Assembly (NCBI GenBank): GCA_903904855.1
Contig: CAIVEH010000050.1
Location: 1-40,081, forward strand
DNA length: 40,081 bases
Direction of reading: 5' to 3'
Origin: an uncultured Bacteroidota bacterium
GTDB taxonomy: Bacteria; Bacteroidota; Bacteroidia; Chitinophagales; Chitinophagaceae
The position numbers and the translations under genes were made by a program. The number at the start of each line of letters is the position of its first letter. Within the stretch, counting starts at the first letter, position 1. Below the pieces are notes generated by a model. The model ran no database searches. It saw only the letters and a program-made list of their open reading frames with translations, and was not told where the DNA came from. Below are positions 33,695 to 40,081 of the stretch, piece after piece.

Positions 33695-33730
33695 TTAGCT
33701 TTTATCAATGATCAAAATAAAATCTTCCAT
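33695..33730. repeat. 36-bp direct repeat, copy B (SRPBCC 3' end)
   Basis: Perfect match to 33214-33249, encoding the last 11 residues and stop of the SRPBCC protein. Recombination between the copies would remove 481 bases holding hicB and all but the shared tail of hicA, leaving an intact SRPBCC gene directly abutting the DUF4440-like gene. Confidence 0.97.
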
Positions 33731-34099
33731 CGGGTCGAAGAAAAAATCAGTCCAGCCACTTTTATGGCTTTTCATTTCATCTTCGTTAGGGAAACCGGTA
33801 TGTTTCAAAATAACTCTTGTACCGGCTTCATCTGCTTTCAATAAATAATGAACTTCTGTTGGTTTTGTGTCTTCCGGCCAGTCTGTTGTTTTCCAGGTAT
33901 AGGACAGCTCATTATCTGTTATCTTAAGTACCTCACCATAAACCCAACCGTCAAACATTTCAAACCTTCCGCCAACTTTTTTCTCCAGTACTCCATCGCC
34001 TCCACTCCACTTTCTTATCAATACAGGGTCTGTCAGCAACTGCATCACCCGCGTGGGTTTTCCTGATAAAGTAAATTCAAGTGAAAGGTCGTAAGCCAT
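33695..34099 (-). CDS. SRPBCC / AHSA1-like START-fold protein
   Basis: 134 residues, a helix-grip ligand-binding fold: LSLEFTLSGKPTRVMQLLTD, then IRKWSGGDGVLEKKVGGRFEMFDGW, LKITDNELSYTWKTTDWPED, VHYLLKADEAGTRVILKHTGFPNEDEMKSHKSGW (short parts of which are diagnostic, e.g. LLTDPVLIRKWSG). The C-terminal FFDPMEDFILIIDK is natural for this family. Ligand unknown. It starts three bases after the nuoE stop. Confidence 0.9.
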   Translation of the reverse strand: MAYDLSLEFTLSGKPTRVMQLLTDPVLIRKWSGGDGVLEKKVGGRFEMFDGWVYGEVLKITDNELSYTWKTTDWPEDTKPTEVHYLLKADEAGTRVILKHTGFPNEDEMKSHKSGWTDFFFDPMEDFILIIDKS

Positions 34100-34102
34100 G
34101 AT

Positions 34103-34597
34103 TTAATTTTTCCCCGCTCTTGCTTCTGCAATCAGTTTGTCAATTTTCTCTTTAGTCAGATGTTCCCTGTACGTCTTGCCCAATTGCATCATTGGGGCAT
34201 AACCACATGCGCCAAGGCACTCAGCAGGCTTCAATGTAAACAGACCATCTTCAGTAGTTTCACCTTCACTGATACCCAGTTTTTCCTTGATATACTCAAT
34301 AATCTGGTCACTGCCATTCAGCATACATGGCCCGGTGCGGCATACTTCCAGCAAATACTTACCAACAGGTTTGGTATTAAACATGCTGTAGAAAGTAGCC
34401 ACCTCATAAACCTCAATAGGCAAAATATGCAGCAGTTCTGCCACATAATCCATAACTGGCACATCCAGCCACCCACCAAACTCGCCCTGAGCTACGTGCA
34501 ATAATGGTATGAGAGCACTCTTCTGCTTCCCTTCGGGGTAGTGCGAAATAAGCTCTTTTACCTCTTTTAATTTTTCGTCTGAAAACTGAATTTTCAT
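34103..34597 (-). CDS. nuoE: NADH-quinone oxidoreductase subunit E ([2Fe-2S])
   Basis: 164 residues with a thioredoxin-like fold holding cluster N1a: C86-x4-C91 (VCRTGPCMLNG) and C127-x3-C131 (AECLGACGYAP). N-terminal helices include SALIPLLHVAQGEFGGWL. It is followed directly by the passenger block, so nuoE and nuoF, normally adjacent, are 1.8 kb apart. Confidence 0.97.
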   Translation of the reverse strand: MKIQFSDEKLKEVKELISHYPEGKQKSALIPLLHVAQGEFGGWLDVPVMDYVAELLHILPIEVYEVATFYSMFNTKPVGKYLLEVCRTGPCMLNGSDQIIEYIKEKLGISEGETTEDGLFTLKPAECLGACGYAPMMQLGKTYREHLTKEKIDKLIAEARAGKN

Positions 34598-34674
34598 TGA
34601 ATACTTTTTAAAAAAACCTCAAATTCCAAATCTTCCGGAGCGTGAGTACCAGTAAATAATTCTGCTCTATATTT

Positions 34675-34710
34675 CCCCAAAAACTAAAACCCTTTTGGGG
34701 TGAGGGGTTT
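34675..34710. repeat. CCCC/GGGG intercistronic element, copy at the nuoD stop
   Basis: In the nuo direction it follows the nuoD stop immediately: ACCCCTCACCCCAAAAGGG, then CCCCAAAA can pair with a TTTTGGGG ten bases on (34675-34682 with 34693-34700). It is inverted relative to the copies at gene starts. Confidence 0.6.
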
Positions 34711-35959
34711 ACGCATCCAACTCCCCAGCTATCACATTCATACTACTCAAAGTTACAATCGCATCGCTCAGTAATCCGTTCTTCACTATCTCAGGGAATG
34801 CCTGGTAGTATATGAAGCATGGCCTGCGGAAATGCAGCCTGTAAGGCGTACGGCCTCCATCACTTACCAGGTAATATCCTACCTCACCATTGCCACCTTC
34901 AACTGAGTGATAAACCTCACCAGGTAGCGCATCTATTTCGCCCATCACCATTTTGAAATGATAGATCAGCGCCTCCATCTTTGTATAAACATCTTCTTTT
35001 GGTGGCAGGTGATAATGGTCTGCCTCCTTTGCATAAAAGACTTCCTTCTGATCAGGGAATTCTTTTTCTATTTTTTCTATTTTCTCAAGCGCCTGGTGTA
35101 TGATGCTCATGCTCTCCCATATCTCCAGGTTGCGCACCATATACCGGTCATAAACATCACCAGTAGTACCAATAGGAACTTTAAAGTCAAAATCTTCATA
35201 AGAAGAATAGGGCGATGTTACCCGCACATCGTAATCTACCCCGGCAGCCCTGAGATTAGGCCCTGTAAAACCATAATTCAAGGCCCGCTCAGCGCTTATC
35301 GGGCCAGCCCCAATACAGCGGTCCATAAATACCCTGTTTCTGTTGAGCAATGATTCAAATTGCTTCATGATCTTGGGGAAAGTTTCCATGAATTTGTGCA
35401 ATTTGGTCATTGAAGCAACAGTAAAATTTCTTTCGAAACCTCCTACCCTCCCAATATTGGTGGTCAAACGCGAACCACATATTTCTTCAAAAATCTCATA
35501 AATCTTTTCCCTTTCCTGAAACACATAGGTAAAGGGTGTAAGCGCACCGGTATCTACTGCGATAACCGAATTACAAACCAGGTGGTCGGCAATACGGGAA
35601 AGCTCCATAATTATTACACGCAAATATTCCACTCGCTTTGGCAACTTGAGCCCAAGCAGTTTTTCAATGGTCATGTGCCAGCCCATATTGTTGATGGGTG
35701 ATGAGCAATAGTTGAGCCTGTCGGTAAGTGGAGTAATCTGGTAATAAGGCCTGCGCTCGGCAATTTTTTCAAACGCCCTATGGATATAGCCTACAGTAGG
35801 CACAGTTTCCAGTACCCGCTCACCGTCTATCTCCATAATATTCTGAAACACACCGTGGGTGGCAGGATGAGTGGGTCCCAGATTAAGCGTAGTTGTCTGC
35901 TTCTGAAGCGACTCTTCAGATAGCTTAATATGATGTTGCTGATGATGCAGTATTTCCAT
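34709..35959 (-). CDS. nuoD: NADH-quinone oxidoreductase subunit D
   Basis: 416 residues, a standalone subunit, not fused to nuoC. It forms the quinone site with NuoB. Seen: LGPTHPATHGVFQN with the quinone-site His, ADHLVCNSVIAVDTGALTPF, RVGGFERNF, and a final block LSSMNVIAGELDA in place of the usual GEVDR-type ending. The start at 35959 is followed upstream by a degenerate CCCC element. Confidence 0.97.
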   Translation of the reverse strand: MEILHHQQHHIKLSEESLQKQTTTLNLGPTHPATHGVFQNIMEIDGERVLETVPTVGYIHRAFEKIAERRPYYQITPLTDRLNYCSSPINNMGWHMTIEKLLGLKLPKRVEYLRVIIMELSRIADHLVCNSVIAVDTGALTPFTYVFQEREKIYEIFEEICGSRLTTNIGRVGGFERNFTVASMTKLHKFMETFPKIMKQFESLLNRNRVFMDRCIGAGPISAERALNYGFTGPNLRAAGVDYDVRVTSPYSSYEDFDFKVPIGTTGDVYDRYMVRNLEIWESMSIIHQALEKIEKIEKEFPDQKEVFYAKEADHYHLPPKEDVYTKMEALIYHFKMVMGEIDALPGEVYHSVEGGNGEVGYYLVSDGGRTPYRLHFRRPCFIYYQAFPEIVKNGLLSDAIVTLSSMNVIAGELDA

Positions 35960-35969
35960 AAGCCCTGAT

Positions 35970-35994
35970 TACCCTAAATCCCTAAAGAGACTTT
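35970..35994. repeat. CCCC/GGGG intercistronic element, degenerate copy before nuoD
   Basis: Plus-strand ACCCTAAATCCCTAAAGAGA then CTTT resembles the copy at 21582 with about five changes, and lies 11 bases upstream of the nuoD start in the same orientation. Confidence 0.45.
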
Positions 35995-36068
35995 CCCTTT
36001 ATTATCAAACGGATCTAGCTCTATTAATAATTAATATTTTAATTTTCCTTTTGCAAGAAAAAATAGTT

Positions 36069-36572
36069 TTACCTGCCAAACATTTCATCATCCTTATCCC
36101 TTCTGGTCGGGTCTTCCATTTCATACTCCTTCCTCATCGGGAAGTAATCCATTTCCTCAACATTCAATATCCGGGTAAGGTTAGGATGTCCGACGAAATT
36201 GATTCCAAAGAAATCATACGTTTCCCGTTCCATCCAGTTTGCTCCTGAAAACAGCTGTGTTGCCGTAAATACATCTGGCTTTTCAACCGGCACATAAACT
36301 TTCATCCTGATCCGGACACCATCAACCAGATTATGCAAATGATAAACCACACAAAGTTCTTCGCCTTTTCTTGTGGGGAAATGCACGCCTGTGAGATCAG
36401 TGAGAAACCTGAATTTCAGTTCTTCAGTATCATAAAGAAACTGCAAAACTTTAAGGTTCATTTCAGCTGCTGCCCTGAAGGTAAGCATACCATAAGGCTC
36501 CTCCCACTCGGTCAGTTGTTCACCGAATTTATCAGTAAGCCGTTGTTTTATAGTTTCGTTTGTCAAGCTCAT
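36069..36572 (-). CDS. nuoC: NADH-quinone oxidoreductase subunit C
   Basis: 167 residues from ATG 36572 (the longer frame from TTG 36581 lies in a repeat element). 30-kDa subunit of the peripheral arm. Seen: FLTDLTGVHFP, RVRMKVYVP-type strand (here RIRMKVYVPV), and the signature WMERETYDFFGINFVGHPNL, followed by FPMRKEYEM. Separate from nuoD. Confidence 0.96.
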   Translation of the reverse strand: MSLTNETIKQRLTDKFGEQLTEWEEPYGMLTFRAAAEMNLKVLQFLYDTEELKFRFLTDLTGVHFPTRKGEELCVVYHLHNLVDGVRIRMKVYVPVEKPDVFTATQLFSGANWMERETYDFFGINFVGHPNLTRILNVEEMDYFPMRKEYEMEDPTRRDKDDEMFGR

Positions 36573-36597
36573 AAACCCCAAACCCCTGAAGGGGCTT
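36573..36597. repeat. CCCC/GGGG intercistronic element, copy at the nuoC start
   Basis: Nearly identical to the copy at 21582 and in the same position: the mRNA reads GGGGTTTATG at the nuoC start. CCCCTGAAGGGG forms a small hairpin. Confidence 0.75.
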
Positions 36598-36660
36598 CTA
36601 TTTATTTCATTAAAAATAATCGCTCAAAAAAACTCCCAATTAATATCTCCAGCCCAATCA

Positions 36661-36696
36661 GAGTACTTAAGTACTCCGCGGCGGGGCCGGGGGTTA
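36661..36696. repeat. 16-bp perfect palindrome plus GC-rich block after nuoB
   Basis: GAGTACTTAAGTACTC (36661-36676) is a perfect palindrome. Next to it, a GC-rich block reading AACCCCCGGCCCCGCCGCGG in the nuo direction touches the nuoB stop and looks like a divergent CCCC element. It is the most GC-rich patch of an otherwise AT-rich spacer. Confidence 0.6.
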
Positions 36697-37257
36697 CTCT
36701 ATTCCATAACTTTCCATCAATTCCTTATATACCGGGTTCGTCCTTCTTCTCAGGCTTTCATTCTTGACTATTTCCTGTAGCTTTAAAATACCATCCAGTA
36801 TGCCTTCTGGTCGCGGAGGGCATCCCGGAACATAAACGTCCACAGGTATCACCTGATCAATACCCTGTAACACTGAATAAGAATCGAATATCCCGCCTGT
36901 TGAGGCGCAAGCCCCGATTGCAATAACCCATCTTGGTTCAGCCATCTGCAGGTATACCTGCCTCAGAATAGGACCTAATTTCTTGGAAATTGTACCAGCT
37001 ACAAGCAACATATCGCACTGACGTGGAGTAAAGCCCATACGCTCAGCGCCAAAACGACCAAGGTCATAGTTTGACCCCATGGTTGCCATAAATTCTATGC
37101 CGCAACATGAAGTGGCAAAAGGCAAAGGCCATAAAGAATTGGCACGACCAAGTCCCACAACTTTATCAAAAGTAGTAGCATAAAAACCCTCACCGGAGTA
37201 GCCCGGAGGCATCTCCACCATCTTTATCTTAGTATTATATTGAACCGGACGAGACAT
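36694..37257 (-). CDS. nuoB: NADH-quinone oxidoreductase subunit B (cluster N2)
   Basis: 187 residues. The N2 [4Fe-4S] cluster ligands are the tandem C51-C52 (ATSCCGIEFM), C117 (IGACAS) and C146 (VPGCPPRPEG). N2 passes electrons to quinone. GAERMGFTPRQCDMLLVAG is typical. It lies between nuoA and nuoC in the usual order. Confidence 0.97.
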   Translation of the reverse strand: MSRPVQYNTKIKMVEMPPGYSGEGFYATTFDKVVGLGRANSLWPLPFATSCCGIEFMATMGSNYDLGRFGAERMGFTPRQCDMLLVAGTISKKLGPILRQVYLQMAEPRWVIAIGACASTGGIFDSYSVLQGIDQVIPVDVYVPGCPPRPEGILDGILKLQEIVKNESLRRRTNPVYKELMESYGIE

Positions 37258-37345
37258 AAATTATAAATCCTCCACTCCTGCAATTAAGGAGTCTGTTTTA
37301 AATCGTTTTAAAAAAGAACTTAGAATTACCATTGTTAAAAAACTG

Positions 37346-37370
37346 AGCTCCTTCAGGGGTTGGGGATTTT
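37346..37370. repeat. CCCC/GGGG intercistronic element, copy at the nuoA stop
   Basis: In the nuo direction the nuoA stop is followed at once by AATCCCCAACCCCTGAAGG, the same motif inverted relative to the start-codon copies. Confidence 0.6.
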
Positions 37371-37776
37371 AATCTTCCCACTCCAGAGCTCCTTTCTTTA
37401 CTATATATATAAACCCGCATAAAAAGAAAGCTACAAATAAAACCACCTCCCAGAATATCTTCTCGCCCATATTCTGGGCGATAAAATACCTGAAGTTTAC
37501 GGCATATGGATAAAAGAAAATCACTTCGACATCAAAAAGCACAAACAAAATGGCTACCAGGAAGTATTTTATACCCATTGGCTGGCGCGCATTACCAACT
37601 GAGGGAATTCCACTTTCGAAATTAATCAGCTTATCGTGCGTTTTTCTTTTAGGGCCAAGCAGGTGGCTTACTATCATCATTACTGCTATGAAACCTATAG
37701 CTATAGCTAATTGTAACGCAATAGGGAAGTAGTTTATCGGGGTATTATGATCTGCTGCAACCAATAAAAGATTCAT
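37369..37776 (-). CDS. nuoA: NADH-quinone oxidoreductase subunit A
   Basis: 135 residues, three membrane helices. Seen: FESGIPSVGNARQPMGIKYF, the conserved loop that contacts the quinone cavity, and FDVEVIFFYPYAV with the conserved Asp and Glu. First gene of the operon, with a good promoter 40 bases upstream. Confidence 0.97.
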   Translation of the reverse strand: MNLLLVAADHNTPINYFPIALQLAIAIGFIAVMMIVSHLLGPKRKTHDKLINFESGIPSVGNARQPMGIKYFLVAILFVLFDVEVIFFYPYAVNFRYFIAQNMGEKIFWEVVLFVAFFLCGFIYIVKKGALEWED

Positions 37777-37815
37777 AAATAGTTACCTTACATTGAGAGA
37801 ATGAATTTCCTGAAG

Positions 37816-37845
37816 CAAAGTTACTGTTATGCACTGAAAGTGCAA
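37816..37845 (-). promoter_or_regulatory. nuo operon promoter (TTG-N19-TAACTTTG)
   Basis: On the minus strand, TTG at 37845-37843, a 19-base spacer and TAACTTTG at 37823-37816 match the Bacteroidota promoter. The leader to the nuoA ATG is about 30-35 bases. A small inverted repeat GCACT-GAA-AGTGC (37831-37843) lies between the two boxes and could be an operator; that is speculation. Confidence 0.6.
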
Positions 37846-37990
37846 GTGTTTTCAGGTTTGTTTTGCTCAGGAACAGTAAAATGATATATGATTGTGATCA
37901 TGTGGGCATTAATTACATATATTTTATTTTGCTGGTTTTTCATAAGTATTCTCCTTAAATTCAAATTTGCACTAATTTTCGTAAGTAATT

Positions 37991-38022
37991 TTTGATATTC
38001 ATAAGATTTGTATTTAGCTTTG
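37991..38022 (+). promoter_or_regulatory. Promoter of the second NHL gene (TTTG-N20-TAGCTTTG)
   Basis: TTTG at 37991-37994, a 20-base spacer and TAGCTTTG at 38015-38022 fit the Bacteroidota consensus; ATG follows 46 bases later. It is divergent from the nuo promoter. Confidence 0.65.
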
Positions 38023-38068
38023 ATAAAGAAATTTCTCAAAATGTTGTAAATACAAATACTTTACTTGT

Positions 38069-40012
38069 ATGAAAAACAATAATGGTCTGGTGCTTCAGCG
38101 GATTGCATTCATCTTGATATTATGCCTTAATTGCTCATCGGCAACTTTAAAAGGACAAATAATAACCACAATTGCTGGCAATGGATTACCAGCATTCTCC
38201 GGAGATGGGGGACCTGCAACGGGTGCAGAAATAAGTTATCCTGTTTGTTGTAAAATGGATACTATCGGCAATCTATATTTTAGTGACTATAATAATTCCC
38301 GAATCCGCAAAATTAATGGCTCTGGTACCATCTCCACAATTGCAGGTAATGGAACTTACGGATTTGGTGGTGATGGCGCAGAAGCAACATCTGCAGCTAT
38401 CAACCATCCAACCGGGCTATCTATTGGGACATCCGGGAATTTGTATATTTCTGATTACCTCAATTTTAGAATCCGTAAAGTTAGCCCGACAGGAATTATT
38501 ACAACGCTAGTCGGCACCGGAGTTAGTGGTTACTCGGGCAATGGAGGCCCAGCCACAGCAGCACAAATAAGCCAATCATGGGGAATAGTAGAAGATGCCA
38601 CAGGTAATGTCCTTTTTTCTGACCGTTTTAATAATGTCATTCGCAAAATCAATAGTTCTGGCACTATTACTACTATAATTGGCACTGGTGTTGCCGGTTT
38701 TAGCGGTGATGGCGGGCCTGCCAGTGCTGCTCAATTAAATAGTCCGGTTGAATTGTTTTTAGATAACTCTGGGAACCTCTATTTTTCTGATTTCTTTAAT
38801 AACCGGATAAGGAAAATTTCGCCATCAGGTATTATTACCACTATAGCCGGTAATGGGATTACAGGCTATAGTGGTGATGGCGGAGCCGCAACAAATGCGG
38901 AATTAAATCAACCAGTTGGTCTTTCTATGGATTCTACCGGGAATATTTATATTGGTGACTATAATAATAGCAGCATCAGAAAAATAAATAGTTCTGGAAT
39001 AATATCAACTATTGCAGGTATCGGAATTGCAGGATATAGCGGGGATGGGGGACCGGCAACTGCTGCTGAAATTAATACGCCACAAGGCGTATATGTAAAT
39101 AAATCAGGCAATATATATATATGCGATGCTTATAATTACCGTATCCGGATGATCAATCATGGAGATAACCTACCCTCTTTTATCGGTGGTCATCTTCAAA
39201 CCCTGGATCTTTGTTTGGCTGAAACTGCAATTTCAGTACCCATAGATACATACCTTTCAGTTTCGGATATCGATGCAGGTCAGACGGAGACATGGAGCCT
39301 GCTGTCACCACCTTCACATGGTATTGCGGTTACCTCTTACTCTGCTATTTCCACAGGTGGAATACTTTCACCAATAGGACTGACCTATGCTCCAACAAGT
39401 GGATATATTGGACCTGATATGTTTAAAGTCAGTGTATCAGATGGATTTTCAACTGACACAACAACAATAAATGTTTTAATAAGTTCCTTGCCAAATCCAG
39501 GAACAATTTCTGGACGAGATACTATTTGTCCGGGTAATAGTGATACATTGACCGAGTCAATATCAGGAGGCAACTGGATTAGTTGCAATACGTCAATTAT
39601 AACAATAAATAGCCTAGGAATGGCAAATGCAATATCTCAGGGAAATGATACTATTTTTTATTCTGTTACAAATTTTTGTGGTACTGATTCCGCAAGTTTC
39701 CCGATTTATGTTCAGTCATACTCAGAATGCCATACCGGAATTGCGCAGCATTCAGAAAATAAAATAGATGGAATCCGAATATTCCCCAACCCAAATAATG
39801 GTAATTGTTCCGTCTCAGTTGAATCAGACTTAAATGAAAAAGTGCAATTGCGGATATATGATCTGACAGGAATTAAAATAGAAGAATTTGATATTCTTTC
39901 AAACCAAAGAAATGAAGTCCGGCTCAATGCAATACCGGGAATTTATTTTATTTCAGCAATTACAAATGAAAAAACATACAATTCCAGGATAGTAATTTGG
40001 AATAATAATTAG
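38069..40012 (+). CDS. Secreted NHL-repeat protein with T9SS sorting domain
   Basis: 647 residues. A signal peptide (about 1-30, ending LKGQ) is followed by six NHL-type repeats of ~56 residues to about residue 365, each with blocks like TIAGNG, YSGDGGPA, GNLYFSD and RIRKI. They should form a beta-propeller. Then DIDAGQTETWSLLSPPSHG shares its domain with the gene at 1961, one Ig-like repeat (RDTICPGNS...), and a C-terminal T9SS type A domain (IFPNPNNGNCSVSV to RIVIWNN). It is AT-richer than its paralogue and has fewer Ig-like repeats. Probably a surface binding protein. The remaining bases to 40081 contain no further gene. Confidence 0.9.
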   Translation: MKNNNGLVLQRIAFILILCLNCSSATLKGQIITTIAGNGLPAFSGDGGPATGAEISYPVCCKMDTIGNLYFSDYNNSRIRKINGSGTISTIAGNGTYGFGGDGAEATSAAINHPTGLSIGTSGNLYISDYLNFRIRKVSPTGIITTLVGTGVSGYSGNGGPATAAQISQSWGIVEDATGNVLFSDRFNNVIRKINSSGTITTIIGTGVAGFSGDGGPASAAQLNSPVELFLDNSGNLYFSDFFNNRIRKISPSGIITTIAGNGITGYSGDGGAATNAELNQPVGLSMDSTGNIYIGDYNNSSIRKINSSGIISTIAGIGIAGYSGDGGPATAAEINTPQGVYVNKSGNIYICDAYNYRIRMINHGDNLPSFIGGHLQTLDLCLAETAISVPIDTYLSVSDIDAGQTETWSLLSPPSHGIAVTSYSAISTGGILSPIGLTYAPTSGYIGPDMFKVSVSDGFSTDTTTINVLISSLPNPGTISGRDTICPGNSDTLTESISGGNWISCNTSIITINSLGMANAISQGNDTIFYSVTNFCGTDSASFPIYVQSYSECHTGIAQHSENKIDGIRIFPNPNNGNCSVSVESDLNEKVQLRIYDLTGIKIEEFDILSNQRNEVRLNAIPGIYFISAITNEKTYNSRIVIWNNN

Positions 40013-40081
40013 TAATAAGTTCAATTAAATTTAATTTGTAAATTTGAGCTAGTGTTATGTCACTCATAAATTGACGAGATC

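Noticed and set aside
33214..33730. Insertion sequence or integron cassette around hicBA
   Set aside because: No transposase, integrase, inverted ends or attC-like structure; the repeat is coding sequence, so recombination by homology is the better explanation.

Overview
The window looks like chromosomal DNA of a Bacteroidota bacterium, most likely a member of the Chitinophagales (Chitinophagaceae-like). Reasons: several secreted proteins end in type IX secretion (T9SS) C-terminal sorting domains; promoters follow the Bacteroidota pattern TTTG-N19/20-TAnnTTTG; NHL/Ig-like giant proteins are present; and the NADH dehydrogenase operon has separate nuoC and nuoD and a short NuoG. No rRNA, tRNA, CRISPR array or transposase was recognised.

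Layout. 1-421: left-edge 21-bp tandem repeats, then AT-rich sequence without a gene. 422-4984 (+): three secreted proteins, including a 1007-residue NHL/Ig-like protein, closed by a strong terminator. 5121-7595 (+): two tandem paralogous GT87-type membrane glycosyltransferases. 7665-9934 (+): small genes, one of them a lipoprotein gene split by an in-frame TGA. 10022-11350 (-): ahcY. 11537-12390 (+): a membrane protein with a tiny lysine-rich partner. 12637-13599 (+): oxyR, preceded by a 7-bp-period repeat. 13686-16264 (-): a two-component pair (TPR histidine kinase and LuxR-type regulator). 16422-19174 (+): OmpA-like protein, lipoprotein and secreted protein. 19222-20142 (+): decaying genes, including a DUF433/DUF5615 toxin-antitoxin pair whose toxin carries an in-frame TAG.

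20181-37776 (-) is one long operon with all 14 complex I genes in the order nuoA-B-C-D-E-F-G-H-I-J-K-L-M-N. Three gaps hold eight passenger genes. Between nuoE and nuoF: an SRPBCC protein, hicB, hicA, a DUF4440-like secreted protein and a retropepsin-like protease. Between nuoF and nuoG: an AAA ATPase and a compact TOPRIM-like protein. Between nuoG and nuoH: the mntA-hepT toxin-antitoxin pair. The passengers are packed with overlaps or gaps of a few bases, so they should be co-transcribed and in part translationally coupled with respiratory genes. The hicBA pair is bracketed by a perfect 36-bp direct repeat that encodes the C-terminus of both HicA and the neighbouring SRPBCC protein, which is a clear trace of how it arrived. 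Short CCCC/GGGG-rich repeats sit on the starts or stops of several nuo genes.

38069-40012 (+): a second NHL/T9SS protein, divergent from nuoA and paralogous to the 1961-4984 gene. The most interesting signal is the use of the complex I operon as a landing place for toxin-antitoxin and candidate anti-phage cassettes, with the ATPase/TOPRIM pair the best candidate for an undescribed defence system.
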